From the NCBI RefSeq assembly GCF_014145395.1, contig NZ_JACHTE010000009.1, positions 91,075 to 155,074 on the forward strand: a stretch of 64,000 bases of DNA, given 5' to 3'. The position numbers and the translations under genes are program-made. Each line of letters opens with the position of its first letter. Position 1 is the first letter of the stretch. The DNA is from Marilutibacter penaei (lineage in GTDB: Bacteria; Pseudomonadota; Gammaproteobacteria; Xanthomonadales; Xanthomonadaceae). Under the pieces are notes generated by a model that was not told where the DNA came from, did no database searches, and saw only the letters and a program-made list of their open reading frames with translations. Shown in pieces: positions 50,371-60,252 of the stretch.

Positions 50371-51705
50371 GTGCTGGAACTGACGATCGTCCTCGCCCTG
50401 ATCGCGTTGAACGGCTTCTTCGCGATGTCGGAGATGGCCCTGGTCACCTCGCGCAAGCTGCGCCTGAAGCAGATGGCGGACCAGCCCGGACGTACCCGGC
50501 GGGGCGCCGAGGTCGCGCTGGCGCTGGCCGAACACCCCGACAACCTGCTCTCCACGGTCCAGGTCGGCATCACCCTGATCGGCGTGCTCACCGGCCTGCT
50601 CGGCGGCGAGGCCATCGGCGTGATGATCGCCGACGCGCTGCGTGGGGTTTGGCCGGGCGCTGCGGAATATGCGCGCACCATCGGCATCGGCACCGCGGTC
50701 GGCCTGATCACCGCCAGCCAGGTGATCTTCGGCGAACTGATTCCCAAGCGGCTTGCGCTGACCAATCCGGAGGCCATCGCCAGCATCGTCGCGATCCCGC
50801 TCGACCTGCTGTCCCGGTTCGCCCGTCCCGTGGTCGCGACGCTCGGCTCGATCAACCGGGGCGTGCTCCGGCTGCTGGGCATCCGCGACGACGCCCGCAG
50901 CGCGATCAGCGAGGAGGAAATCCGCCTGCTGGTCAGCGAAAGCCACGAACAGGGCGTCATCGACGCCGACGAGCGCAAGATGGTCTACCGGGTCCTCAAC
51001 CTGGGCGACCGTACCGCCGAGAGCCTCATGACGCCGCGCACGCGGGTCACCTGGCTGGATACCGAGCTCTCCTTCGACGAGAACATGGCCGTGATGCGCG
51101 AGACCCCGTTCTCCCGCTATCCGGTCTACAAGGGCGACGACAACGAAGTGGTGGGCATCCTGGAAGCCAAGTCGCTGCTGGACGGGTTGGGCGTGCCGGG
51201 CGCGCCGCGGATCTTCGACCGGCTGCGCGACGCGCTGTTCGTGTCCGAGTCCACCCATGCGTTCAAGCTGCTGGAGATCTTCCGGGAAGAGCAGCAGTCG
51301 ATCGCGCTGGTGGTCGACGAGTACGGTGACGTGACCGGCCTGATCACCGTCAACGACCTGCTCGGCGCGGTGATCGGCCGCGTCCAGACCGCGGAGTCCG
51401 ACGACGAGGCGGCACCGGTGGTGCAACGCGCCGACGGCTCCTGGCTGCTGGACGGCAGCCTGCCGCTGGAGGACCTGCGCGACCTGATCGACGGCGGCCG
51501 CCTGCCGGTCGAGGACGAGCCCGACTTCCACACCGCGGCGGGCATGGTCATCAACCATTTCGGCCGGATCCCGCACGTGGGCGAGCACCTGGACTGGGAG
51601 CAGTGGCGGATCGAGGTGGTGGACCTGGACGGACCGCGCATCGACAAACTGCTCCTGCAGGCGCTGCCGGACCCGGACAGCGGCAGCGATGAGCTCACCG
51701 CCTGA
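50371..51705 (+). CDS. CNNM/CorC-like membrane protein with CBS domains
   Basis: A 444-residue protein with an N-terminal DUF21 membrane domain (three to four helices in residues 1-150), a CBS pair at about 215-335 (TAESLMTPRTRVTWLDTEL; FREEQQSIALVVDEYGDVTGLITVNDL) and a C-terminal CorC_HlyC domain (WLLDGSLPLEDLRDL). Relatives act in magnesium or cobalt export. The start is GTG 50371 with CGGAGG upstream. The stop overlaps exoD by 17 bp. Confidence 0.94.
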   Translation: MLELTIVLALIALNGFFAMSEMALVTSRKLRLKQMADQPGRTRRGAEVALALAEHPDNLLSTVQVGITLIGVLTGLLGGEAIGVMIADALRGVWPGAAEYARTIGIGTAVGLITASQVIFGELIPKRLALTNPEAIASIVAIPLDLLSRFARPVVATLGSINRGVLRLLGIRDDARSAISEEEIRLLVSESHEQGVIDADERKMVYRVLNLGDRTAESLMTPRTRVTWLDTELSFDENMAVMRETPFSRYPVYKGDDNEVVGILEAKSLLDGLGVPGAPRIFDRLRDALFVSESTHAFKLLEIFREEQQSIALVVDEYGDVTGLITVNDLLGAVIGRVQTAESDDEAAPVVQRADGSWLLDGSLPLEDLRDLIDGGRLPVEDEPDFHTAAGMVINHFGRIPHVGEHLDWEQWRIEVVDLDGPRIDKLLLQALPDPDSGSDELTA

Positions 51706-52336
51706 TCCACCGCCCCGCCGACCCGTCGAGGAAGCGGGCACGCGCGCGCTCCTCGATGCGTTCGCGATGGGCGACCCGGACGACACCTTGCGGCTGGGCG
51801 ACGTGTTCGCCGGCCTGGGCAAGCGCTCGTTCGGGATGCTGCTGTTCATCGCCACCCTGCCGTCCTTCATCCCGATACCGGGGATGGGCGGTGCCATCAG
51901 CGGCCCTCTGGTCATCCTGATCGGGGCGCAGCTGCTGGTCGGCTTGCGCACGCCCTGGCTGCCGGCCTTCGTCGCGCGGCGAGGCCCCAGCCGGGCCCTG
52001 ATGGTGCGGTTCCGCAACCTGCTGTCGCCCTGGCTGGGGCGACTCGAGCGCGTGGTCAGGCCGCGCGCCGCCGGGGTACTCGACCACCGCCTCGCCAGCG
52101 CGTTCACGGGCCTGTTGCTGGTGCTGCTCGGCGTCCTGCTCTCGCTGCCGATCCCCTTCACCAATTTCCTGTTCGGCGCGCTGATGCTGCTGTTCGCGTT
52201 CGCCCTCCTCGAACGCGATGGCCGGCTCATGCTGGTCGCATGGGCCGCGGCGCTACTGGCCATGGGGGCGGTCGGCGGCCTGTCCGGGGGAATCGCGGCG
52301 CTGGTCGCCGAGACCCTGGCGCGCTTCCGGAGCTAG
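51689..52336 (+). CDS. exoD: ExoD family membrane protein
   Basis: A 215-residue membrane protein with ExoD signatures: DTLRLGDVFAGLGKRSFGMLLF, SFIPIPGMGGAISGPLV and LSLPIPFTNFL. ExoD was named for exopolysaccharide production in Rhizobium; its biochemical role is unclear. It begins inside the end of the CorC-like gene, so they are co-translated. Its last 4 bases overlap the end of the convergent GGDEF-EAL gene. Confidence 0.92.
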   Translation: MSSPPDPPPRRPVEEAGTRALLDAFAMGDPDDTLRLGDVFAGLGKRSFGMLLFIATLPSFIPIPGMGGAISGPLVILIGAQLLVGLRTPWLPAFVARRGPSRALMVRFRNLLSPWLGRLERVVRPRAAGVLDHRLASAFTGLLLVLLGVLLSLPIPFTNFLFGALMLLFAFALLERDGRLMLVAWAAALLAMGAVGGLSGGIAALVAETLARFRS

Positions 52337-54483
52337 CGCCCCTCTTCCTTCAGAAGGGCCAGGAACTCCGGGCCGGGCATCGGTGAGCCCAGCCAGTAGC
52401 CCTGGGCCTGGTCGCAGCCACGCTCCCTCAACAAGGCGTACTGGCCGGCCTTCTCCACGCCTTCCGCGATCACCGTGATGCCCAGCGAATGGGCCATCGC
52501 GATGATGGCGCTGGTCAGGGCGAGGTCGTCGGGGTCGCGGAGGATGTCCGCGATGAAGCTGCGATCGATCTTGACCCCGTCCACCGGCACCCGGCGCAGG
52601 TGGCTCAGGCCCGAGAAGCCTGTGCCGAAGTCGTCCAGCAACACCTTGACGCCGGTTTCGCGCAGGCGCGCCAGTTCCTCGCCCACGTGGGCTTCGTCGC
52701 CGATGACCGCGGTTTCGGTGAGTTCAAGGTGCAGCCGCCCGGCCTCCAGGCCGGTCTCCTTCAGGCAGGAAGCGACCACCTCGGCGAGCGCCCCGCCCCC
52801 GCGCAACTGCCGGGGAGACACATTGACCGCCACGGTCAGGGGCTCGCGGCCGGGCAGCATCTGCTGCCACCGCACCGCCTCCGAGCACGCGGCGTGCAGC
52901 ACCCGCGGGCCCAGCGACTCGATCAGCCCGCTCTGCTCCGCCACGTCGATGAACACCGAAGGCGCCACCTGGCCGTGCTTGGGGTGGTTCCAGCGCAACA
53001 ACGCCTCGGCGCCGACCATGGTGCGGTCGGACAGGCGGTAGACCGGCTGGTAGACCAGGCTGAGCTCGCCCCGCTCCCAGGCACCCCGCAGCTCGTGCTC
53101 GAGGTTGACGCGACGCTCCACCGCCAGGTCCATCGCACGGCTGTAGAAACGGAAGCAGTTCTTCCCGGCAACCTTGGCCTGGTACATCGCGATGTCGCCG
53201 TTCTTCATCAGCGACGCCGCCGTGGAGGCATCATCCGGGAACAGCGTGATGCCGATCGACGTCCCGAGGAACACCTGGCGATCCTGCACGATCAGGGGCT
53301 GTCCGAGTTCGACGACCAGCCGCTCGGCGAGCTGGGTCGCGATCTCGCGCACCCCAGGTCCGTCGTCGCGCGGCAGCGCGCGTACGAGGATCACGAACTC
53401 GTCGCCACCGAAACGCGCGAGCAGGGCGTCGTCCCCGGCCTCGCGCGCGATCACGTCGCGGATGCGCGCGGAACACTGCACCAGCACGTCATCGCCGGCA
53501 TCGTGGCCCAGGGTGTCGTTGACGCGCTTGAAATCATCGATGTCAGCGAACAGCAGGGCCAGTTGCTGGCCCTCGCCGCGCATCTGCAGCAGCTGCTCGT
53601 CGAGCGCCTCCCGGAACGCCAGGCGGTTGGACAGCCCCGTCAACGCATCGGTGTAGGCCATCCGGCGGATGTCGCGATCGTGCCGGGCCACGCTTTCGCT
53701 CATGCGGCTGAACGCACGCAACAGTTCGCCGACCTCGTCGCGCCTCCGGCTGGTCGGGAGGTCCAGGTCGAAGCGACCGGCTTCGATCTGCCGGGCGGAG
53801 TCGGCGAGGTGGCGGATGGGACGCACCAGCCAGCGCTGCACCAGCCAGAGCATGCCGATCCCCATCAGCAGCAGGCAGCCCGCCACCAGGCCCACCCCGA
53901 CCACCTGCCGATGCCCGAGCACCGCCAGGCGCTCGCGCATGTCCTGCACGGCACGTTCCTGGAAGCCCTGCGAGACCTCGAGGTCGAAGCCCATCCGCAC
54001 GCCCCCGAGGCGCTCGTCGCCGATCATGATCGGTGTCGAGACATCCATCAGGCTGTCGTCGAAGAGCGTGAGGAGTCCATCCGACATGATCACGTCGTTC
54101 GCGAAGCCATCGTCCATCCGCTTGCCGTAGCTGGAGATCGCTTCGCTGCCATCGTGGATGATCACCCCGTCCTCGTCGTACACCAGCACGTACCGGGCAT
54201 CGGGTTGCCGCAGCGCCGACGCGGTCAGCTCGCCCATCGCATCGAGGTCGAAGTAATAGAGCGGGTTGGTCAGCGATTCGGCGAGCTGGTTGACCATGCC
54301 TTCGCCACGCCGGTTCAGGCTGTTGTCGATCACCCCCGCCATCGCGTCCCGGGTGATCTCCACCACTTCGCCCTGCATCTGCTCCTGCCGCTTGAGCATC
54401 AACGCCATCGTCAGCAGCAGCACCACGAGCGCCAGCGTCATCAGCAGCAGGAACTTGGTGCGCAGGCCACTGCGAAGCTTCAT
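52333..54483 (-). CDS. GGDEF-EAL c-di-GMP turnover protein with periplasmic sensor
   Basis: A 716-residue inner-membrane protein. Helices lie at about 9-30 and 193-215 with a 160-residue periplasmic domain between, then HAMP (216-268), GGDEF (RFGGDEF, GGDEF at 359-363) and EAL (GAEALLRW, EAL at 493-495). The phosphodiesterase residues remain: ELTET, LDDFGTGFSG, KIDRSF, AEGVE and QGYWLG. Both domains look competent, so it may make or degrade c-di-GMP. Its start overlaps by 4 bases the stop of the PhnD-like gene, implying paired function: the binding protein could feed a signal to the periplasmic domain. Confidence 0.94.
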   Translation of the reverse strand: MKLRSGLRTKFLLLMTLALVVLLLTMALMLKRQEQMQGEVVEITRDAMAGVIDNSLNRRGEGMVNQLAESLTNPLYYFDLDAMGELTASALRQPDARYVLVYDEDGVIIHDGSEAISSYGKRMDDGFANDVIMSDGLLTLFDDSLMDVSTPIMIGDERLGGVRMGFDLEVSQGFQERAVQDMRERLAVLGHRQVVGVGLVAGCLLLMGIGMLWLVQRWLVRPIRHLADSARQIEAGRFDLDLPTSRRRDEVGELLRAFSRMSESVARHDRDIRRMAYTDALTGLSNRLAFREALDEQLLQMRGEGQQLALLFADIDDFKRVNDTLGHDAGDDVLVQCSARIRDVIAREAGDDALLARFGGDEFVILVRALPRDDGPGVREIATQLAERLVVELGQPLIVQDRQVFLGTSIGITLFPDDASTAASLMKNGDIAMYQAKVAGKNCFRFYSRAMDLAVERRVNLEHELRGAWERGELSLVYQPVYRLSDRTMVGAEALLRWNHPKHGQVAPSVFIDVAEQSGLIESLGPRVLHAACSEAVRWQQMLPGREPLTVAVNVSPRQLRGGGALAEVVASCLKETGLEAGRLHLELTETAVIGDEAHVGEELARLRETGVKVLLDDFGTGFSGLSHLRRVPVDGVKIDRSFIADILRDPDDLALTSAIIAMAHSLGITVIAEGVEKAGQYALLRERGCDQAQGYWLGSPMPGPEFLALLKEEGR

Positions 54484-55454
54484 TCGACCTCCGCCTTGAC
54501 CCGCAGCACGCCCTGCCCGACCTTGTCCAGCGCGTGCAGGGATGTTTCGTCCACGGGCAGGAAGCGCGTGGTGCCGAAGAACTCGTCCAGCGCGGGGCCC
54601 GCATCCGGGTCGTTGCCGGCTTCGATCAGCACCGCCTCCAGTCGCTCGCGCACGCGGGGGTCCAGGCCCGGCCGCACGAGCTCCAGGGCGCGCGGGAACT
54701 CGGGGGTCTCGGCGATGATGGCCATGTCGGGCTTGAAGGCCAGCGGCATCCGCCTCGGATTGTCCCAGTCGAGGTTGCTCATCACGCCGACGTCGACGAG
54801 GCCCTTGTGGACCCAGGTGGCGATGTTGAGTTCGGAGCGCGCGAACAGGTAGCCGACCGTGTCGCCGGCGGGCCGGTCCATCGGCGAGAGCAGCACGTCC
54901 AGCTGCACCCCCTGCGCCAGCAGCATCGAAGCCGGTACGAAGTACGCGCTCGTGGAAGACGGGCGCTGGAACGCGACACTGTGGCCCAGGATGCCGGCAA
55001 GATCGGTGATGCCGCTGTCTTTCCGGGCGAAGAACACGGTGTGGTAATGGCTGACCCCGTTACGCTCGGTCAGCAGCAGGGGCACGGCCCCCGCCCGCTC
55101 CCGCATGAGCAGCGCCGTCCCCGTGGTTTCGGTGATCCAGTCGACCCGCCCCCTGCGCAGGTAACTGGCCATCTGCTGGGAGTCCTTGGCCATCAGGATG
55201 CGGCCTTCGCGGATGCCGACGTCCGCCAGGCGCGGGACCACGTAGTCGAGCAGCGGCTTGAGCTGCTCGTAATGGGACTTCGGGTCATCGCTGATGCGGC
55301 CGAGGACCAGCACGTGCGCGTCGTCGCCGGGCGGCGGATTGGCCCCCTGCGCACACGCATCCCCGGCGATCGCCAGGCCGAACACGAGCGTGGATATGAC
55401 GAAACGGCGCAGGCACGCGATCAAGGGATGGGGTCGCTCCGGGGTTCCCGCCAT
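54480..55454 (-). CDS. PhnD-like periplasmic substrate-binding protein
   Basis: A 324-residue secreted protein with a signal peptide at about 8-32. The binding fold of the phosphate/phosphite/phosphonate family (PF12974) is recognisable in LLDYVVPRLADVGIREGRI, GRVDWITETTGTALLMRERAG, YHTVFFARKDSGITDLAGI and GHSVAFQRPSSTSAYFVPAS. There is no permease or ATPase gene beside it. It is instead coupled to the GGDEF-EAL gene by an ATGA overlap. ATG 55454 is preferred because the signal peptide follows it. The ligand is unknown. Confidence 0.9.
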   Translation of the reverse strand: MAGTPERPHPLIACLRRFVISTLVFGLAIAGDACAQGANPPPGDDAHVLVLGRISDDPKSHYEQLKPLLDYVVPRLADVGIREGRILMAKDSQQMASYLRRGRVDWITETTGTALLMRERAGAVPLLLTERNGVSHYHTVFFARKDSGITDLAGILGHSVAFQRPSSTSAYFVPASMLLAQGVQLDVLLSPMDRPAGDTVGYLFARSELNIATWVHKGLVDVGVMSNLDWDNPRRMPLAFKPDMAIIAETPEFPRALELVRPGLDPRVRERLEAVLIEAGNDPDAGPALDEFFGTTRFLPVDETSLHALDKVGQGVLRVKAEVE

Positions 55455-55502
55455 CCAGACTAATCTAAAGCCCGCAGGCCGGCCATCGGTCCGCATCCGC
55501 GG

Positions 55503-56312
55503 TCATTCGGCCCCGCGACCGCCACGGCCGCCGCGTTCGGCGGCGATCGAGGCGATGCGCTGCATGTCGGCCAGCACGCCGCGCAGCAGGCGCACCTCGC
55601 GGGTGTCCAGGTCGGCCTTCAGGAACAGCCGGCGGAACTTGCGCAACGCCGACTCCGGGGTACGCCCCTTGTGGAAGTCGATGGCGTCGAGGGTGTCGCC
55701 GAGCTGTCCGAAGAAGCCCTCCAGCTCCGCGTGGGACGCCGGCGACCCGGTGCCCGGCGGCGCGGGCGCAGGCGCGGGGACGGCCTCGCCCCCGCTGGCG
55801 AGCACGGCCAACCGCAGCTCGTAAGCCAGCACCTGCACGGCCGCGGCGAGGTTGAGGGAGCTGTACTCCGGGTTGGCCGGGATGTGGACGGCCGCGTGGC
55901 ACAGTTGCAGCTCCTCGTTGTCCAGCCCGGTACGCTCGCGCCCGAAGACCAGCGCCACCTCGCCTCCTTGCGCGGCGCTCTCCAGTGCACGCGTGGCCGC
56001 GCTTCGCGGCGAAAGCTCCTCCAGTGCGATCCGGCGGCTCCTGGCGGTGCAGCCCAGCACCAGCCGGCAGTCGGCCACGGCCTCGGCCAGGGTGTCGTGG
56101 AACGTCGCACCCGCGAGCAGGTCGTCCGCCCCCGCGGCCAGCGCCTCCGAGTCGCGGTCCGGCCGTTTCTCCGGCGCGACCAGGACCAGCCGGGCCAGGC
56201 CCATGGTCTTCATGGCGCGCGCGGCCGAGCCGATGTTGCCGGGGTGCTGCGTACCCACCAGCACGATGCGCAGGCGGTTGGCGGTCGATTCAGTCTGGGA
56301 ATGGGTGGTCAT
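55503..56312 (-). CDS. trmJ: tRNA (cytidine/uridine-2'-O-)-methyltransferase TrmJ
   Basis: SPOUT enzyme that 2'-O-methylates position 32 of tRNAs. The 269-residue protein opens its catalytic domain with [24 protein letters not shown] and has the SAM-knot motifs [17 protein letters not shown] and [21 protein letters not shown]. The C-terminal extension ([22 protein letters not shown]) is the TrmJ-specific dimerisation and tRNA-binding part. ATG 56312 lies 112 bp from the divergent suhB start. The signal TAAACT near 56326 may belong to either promoter. Confidence 0.94.
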   Translation of the reverse strand: MTTHSQTESTANRLRIVLVGTQHPGNIGSAARAMKTMGLARLVLVAPEKRPDRDSEALAAGADDLLAGATFHDTLAEAVADCRLVLGCTARSRRIALEELSPRSAATRALESAAQGGEVALVFGRERTGLDNEELQLCHAAVHIPANPEYSSLNLAAAVQVLAYELRLAVLASGGEAVPAPAPAPPGTGSPASHAELEGFFGQLGDTLDAIDFHKGRTPESALRKFRRLFLKADLDTREVRLLRGVLADMQRIASIAAERGGRGGRGAE

Positions 56313-56424
56313 CGTCGCCAATGGTAAACTCCGCGCCCCGGCCTGTGCGCCGGCATGTTCTTTCACCTTCCGCCATCCGCGCCGGCCCCAGGGGACCGGT
56401 CCGTGTCCGCCCGAGGCCGCCCGC

Positions 56425-57255
56425 ATGCAGAAACCCGCCGTCACCCTCATGGTCAAGGCCGCCCGCGCCGCCGGCAACGTGCTGCTGCGGCACATGCACC
56501 GCCTGGATGCCCTGAACGTGGTCGAGAAGGACCGCCAGGACTATGCCAGCGAAGTCGACGAGGAGGCCGAGAAGGTGGTGATCCGCGAGCTCAGGCGCGC
56601 GCACCCGGACTACGGTTTCCTGGGCGAGGAAAGCGGCGCCGCCGCAGGCACGGGCCGCGACCAGCGCTTCACCTGGGTGATCGACCCGCTCGACGGGACC
56701 AGCAACTACCTGCGCGGCTTCCCTCACTTCTGTGTTTCGATCGGCCTGGTCGAGAACGGCGAGCCGATCCATGGCGTCATCTTCGACCCCCTGCGCAACG
56801 ATCTGTTCACCGCCAGCAAGGGCAGCGGGGCGCAGCTCAACGGCAAGCGCATCCGCGTGGCCGACCGCAAGGACCTGACCGGCACCGTCGTCGTCACCGG
56901 CTTCCCGCCGCGCGAGCGCAGCCGCGCCAGCGCCCAGCTGAAGACCCTCGACAACCTGCTGCTCGACGCGGAGGACATCCGCCGTACCGGCTCCGCCGCG
57001 CTCGACCTGGCCTACGTGGCCAGCGGCCGTGCCGACGCCTACTTCGAGGCAGGGGTGAAGCCCTGGGACATCGCCGCGGGCGTGCTGATGGTGCGCGAGG
57101 CCGGCGGCAAGGTCTGCGACTTCCAGGGTCGCTCGACGGGTCCGATGGACGTGCGTGGGGTCGATCCGCGTCCGCTGGTGGCCGCCAACCTCAAGGTCTG
57201 CGAACTCCTGCAGAAGCGCATCGTCGAGACCGGCTACGCGGCGGCCTTCAAGTAA
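56425..57255 (+). CDS. suhB: Inositol-1-monophosphatase family protein SuhB
   Basis: Magnesium-dependent phosphatase that in E. coli also works in rRNA transcription antitermination complexes. The metal sites are GEES at 67-70 and DPLDGTSN at 87-94, with the C-terminal Asp in [10 protein letters not shown]. Length 276 is typical. ATG 56425 matches the family start [17 protein letters not shown]. It is divergent from trmJ, the pairing commonly seen in gammaproteobacteria, and ends in a strong terminator. Confidence 0.96.
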   Translation: MQKPAVTLMVKAARAAGNVLLRHMHRLDALNVVEKDRQDYASEVDEEAEKVVIRELRRAHPDYGFLGEESGAAAGTGRDQRFTWVIDPLDGTSNYLRGFPHFCVSIGLVENGEPIHGVIFDPLRNDLFTASKGSGAQLNGKRIRVADRKDLTGTVVVTGFPPRERSRASAQLKTLDNLLLDAEDIRRTGSAALDLAYVASGRADAYFEAGVKPWDIAAGVLMVREAGGKVCDFQGRSTGPMDVRGVDPRPLVAANLKVCELLQKRIVETGYAAAFK

Positions 57256-57293
57256 CCGCGCGCCCCGGCGCCGGCGCCGGCGTACCCGCCACG

Positions 57294-57333
57294 ACGAAAA
57301 AGGCCGCGCTCTTCCGGGCGCGGCCTTTTTCGT
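57294..57333. terminator. Strong bidirectional intrinsic terminator
   Basis: ACGAAAAAGGCCGCGC pairs perfectly over 16 bp with GCGCGGCCTTTTTCGT around an 8-base loop. A-run on one side and T-run on the other serve suhB (+) and secF (-), which converge here. Confidence 0.95.
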
Positions 57334-57348
57334 GCCTGATGCCGTGGA

Positions 57349-58308
57349 TCAGGGGCGTCGGGCGAGTGCCTCCTCGTCGCGCGCCTTCGGCATCAGGTCC
57401 TGCTTGGTGACCTTCAGCGGCCCGATCGTCAGCAGCGTGCTGGCGACGAAGATCGACGAGAGCGTGCCGATCACCGCACCGATCAGCATCGACTCGGCAA
57501 GGCCCCGCAGCGACCCACCGCCGTACAGGTACAGCGCCAGCATGGTCAGGATCGCCACGAACGAGGTGATCACCGTACGCGACAGGGTCTGGTTGATCGC
57601 CGCGTTGATGATCGAGATCGGGTCGCCGCGCATCGAACGGAAATTCTCGCGGATGCGGTCGAAGACGACGATCGTGTCATTGATGGAGAAACCCATGACC
57701 GACAGGATGCCCGCCAGTACCGTCAGGTCGAACTCGTGCCCGGTCAGCGCGAACCAGCCGGTGACCACCACCACGTCGTGCAGGGTGGTCAGCGTGGCGG
57801 CAACGGCGAACTTCTTCTCGAACCGGAACGAGATGTAGATCATGAAGCCGACGACGACGAAGATCAGCGCCCAGATGCCGTTGACGGCGATTTCCTTGCC
57901 GACCTGGGGCCCGACGTAATCGCTCTTCAGCACCGTACCCGGGTTGCCTTCGAAGGCCAGCGCCTGCTGGATCTCGCGGGCGGTGTTCTGGTCCGCGCCG
58001 CCCTCGGACCCGTCGGTCTTCGGCTGGACGCGGATCAGCAGGTCGTTGCCGTTGCCGAACGTCTGCACCTGCGCGTTGCCGTAACCGGCGCTGGACATGC
58101 GTGCGCGGACGTCGTCCACGTCGACGGGTTGTTCGAAGCGGATCTCGGTGACCGTGCCTCCGGTGAAATCCAGCGCGAAGTTGAAGCCCTTGACGGCCAT
58201 CGCGCCGACGGATGCGACCAGCAGCAGGGCCGCGATCGCCAGCGAGACCCAGCGCAGGCGCATGAAATCGATGCGGCTGTCATAGGGGAACAGGTTGAAA
58301 GGTTTCAT
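57349..58308 (-). CDS. secF: Protein translocase subunit SecF
   Basis: RND-type partner of SecD that uses proton-motive force to pull proteins through SecYEG. Six helices with the first periplasmic domain after helix 1. Signatures are FALDFTGGTVTEIRF, RFEKKFAVAATLTTLHDVV, GFSINDTIVVFDRIRENF and TLSRTVITSFVAIL. The 319-residue length is normal. Last gene of yajC-secD-secF. Confidence 0.96.
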   Translation of the reverse strand: MKPFNLFPYDSRIDFMRLRWVSLAIAALLLVASVGAMAVKGFNFALDFTGGTVTEIRFEQPVDVDDVRARMSSAGYGNAQVQTFGNGNDLLIRVQPKTDGSEGGADQNTAREIQQALAFEGNPGTVLKSDYVGPQVGKEIAVNGIWALIFVVVGFMIYISFRFEKKFAVAATLTTLHDVVVVTGWFALTGHEFDLTVLAGILSVMGFSINDTIVVFDRIRENFRSMRGDPISIINAAINQTLSRTVITSFVAILTMLALYLYGGGSLRGLAESMLIGAVIGTLSSIFVASTLLTIGPLKVTKQDLMPKARDEEALARRP

Positions 58309-58330
58309 GGCGTTCTATCCGTTCCGCGGG

Positions 58331-60196
58331 TCAGATGGCGATGGACTTGAGCTTGCGACGCCCGCCGTAGATCAGCGTGGCGACCGCGCGCGAAGCCGAG
58401 ACCGCGGTGTACATGGACGTGGCGATGCCGACGATCAGGGCAACGGCGAAGCCCTTGACCGGACCGGTGCCGAAGGCGAACAGCGCCAGTCCGGCGAGCA
58501 CGGCGGTGATGTTGGCGTCGGCGATCGTCCCGACGGCGCGGTCGTAGCCGGCGGCGATCGCCGCCTTGGCGGGCATGCCCGCCCGCAGTTCCTCTCGTAT
58601 TCGTTCGTTGATGAGGACGTTCGCGTCGACGGAGAAACCCACGGTCAATGCGATACCGGCCATGCCAGGCAGGGTCATCGTGGCACCGAACAGCGACATC
58701 ACCGCGACCAGCATCAGCAGGTTCAGCAGCAGTGCGATGCAGGTGATCACGCCGAACATGCGGTAGTAGAAGAGGAAGAACAGCAGGATGAAGCCGAAGG
58801 AGTACGTGATCGCCGTCATGCCGCGCTCGACGTTCTCGCGCCCGAGGCTGGGGCCCACGATGCGCTCTTCGATGAAGTCCATCGGCGCGGCGAGCGAGCC
58901 GGAACGCAGCAGCAGGGCCAGGTCCGCCGCTTCCTTCGGGCTGTCGAGGCCGGTGGTCTGGAACTCCTTGCCGAACACGCCCTGGATCGTGGCGACCGAG
59001 ATGATCTCTTCGTCGATCCGCGTGCTGCGGACCTCCTCGCCGTCCACCACGCGGACCTCGGGCACACGTTCGATGTACACCACGGCCATCGGCTTGCCGA
59101 CGTTCTCGCTGGTGAAGTCGAACATGCGCTGGCCGCCGGCACCGTTCAGGCGCACGTTGACCGACGGGGTGCCCGACTGCGGGTCGCGGCCCGAGGACGC
59201 GGTCACCATCTGGTCGCCCGAGGCGATCACGCGCTTGCTGAGGATGTAAGGAATCGGCTCGCCATCGATGCCCACGTCCTTGCTGTAGTAGAGCTTGCCT
59301 TCCGGCGGCACGATGCCGGTGTCGCGGGCGCTATAGGCATCGGCGTCAAGCACGGCGCGCCACTCGAGGGTGGCGGTAGCGCCCAGCACCCGCTTCGCCT
59401 GAGCCGTGTCCTGCACGCCCGGCAACTGGACCACGATGCGGTCATCGCCCTGGCGCTGGATGATCGGCTCGGCCACGCCCAGTGCGTTGACGCGGTTGCG
59501 CAGCGTGCCGATGTTCTGGTCGATCGCGTCTACGGCGAGGCGCCGCAGCTCGTCGTCGCTCATGCGGACGGTAACGCGGCTGCCATCGGTGCTGACCTGC
59601 AGCGTCGGCTGGGAAATGATGATCGCGTCGCGCGCCGCATCCGCCGCCGCCTCGTCGGGCAGCTGGGCCACGACGGTATTGCCCGGACGGCGCTCCACCG
59701 ACTGGTAGCGGATCCGCTTGTCGCGCAGCAGCACGCGGACGTCCTCGGCAGTCGCCTCCAGCCGCTTCTCGAGCGCCGCGGCCTGGTCGACCTGCATGGT
59801 GAAGTGGACGCCACCCTGCAGGTCGAGGCCGAGCAGCATCGCCTTGCCGCCCAGTTCCTCAAGCCACTCCGGCACCGTGGACGCGAGGTTCAGCGCAACG
59901 ATGTAGTCACTGCCCAGCTCGGGACGCAGCGCGTCGGCGGCCTTGACCTGGGCGTCCGGGTCGGAGAGCCGGACCAGCAGGTTGTCGCCCTCGACCGCCA
60001 CGGAGCGGGGTTGGATGCCGGCCTCCTCCAGCTCACCCTCCACCCGCCCCTTCAGGCCTTCGTCGACGGTCGCGCCACGGTTGGCGCTGACCTGGACGGA
60101 GGGGTCCTGCGGGAAGATGTTGGGCAGGGCATAGAGGGTGCTGAACACGAGGATCAGCAGCAGGACGACATATTTCCAGCGGGCGTAGGTGAGCAT
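58331..60196 (-). CDS. secD: Protein translocase subunit SecD
   Basis: A 621-residue inner-membrane protein with a single N-terminal helix, a large periplasmic P1 domain and five C-terminal helices. LGLDLQGGVHFTMQVD, DDRIVVQLPGVQD and the proton-path segment GFSVDANVLINERIREELR identify it. It works with SecF, encoded 22 bp downstream, and YajC, encoded 56 bp upstream. Confidence 0.96.
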   Translation of the reverse strand: MLTYARWKYVVLLLILVFSTLYALPNIFPQDPSVQVSANRGATVDEGLKGRVEGELEEAGIQPRSVAVEGDNLLVRLSDPDAQVKAADALRPELGSDYIVALNLASTVPEWLEELGGKAMLLGLDLQGGVHFTMQVDQAAALEKRLEATAEDVRVLLRDKRIRYQSVERRPGNTVVAQLPDEAAADAARDAIIISQPTLQVSTDGSRVTVRMSDDELRRLAVDAIDQNIGTLRNRVNALGVAEPIIQRQGDDRIVVQLPGVQDTAQAKRVLGATATLEWRAVLDADAYSARDTGIVPPEGKLYYSKDVGIDGEPIPYILSKRVIASGDQMVTASSGRDPQSGTPSVNVRLNGAGGQRMFDFTSENVGKPMAVVYIERVPEVRVVDGEEVRSTRIDEEIISVATIQGVFGKEFQTTGLDSPKEAADLALLLRSGSLAAPMDFIEERIVGPSLGRENVERGMTAITYSFGFILLFFLFYYRMFGVITCIALLLNLLMLVAVMSLFGATMTLPGMAGIALTVGFSVDANVLINERIREELRAGMPAKAAIAAGYDRAVGTIADANITAVLAGLALFAFGTGPVKGFAVALIVGIATSMYTAVSASRAVATLIYGGRRKLKSIAI

Positions 60197-60252
60197 CGAA
60201 AGCTTCCTGCGGCAGCTCCCCGGCCGCCGTGACTAGCGTGTGTGGCGGCGGA

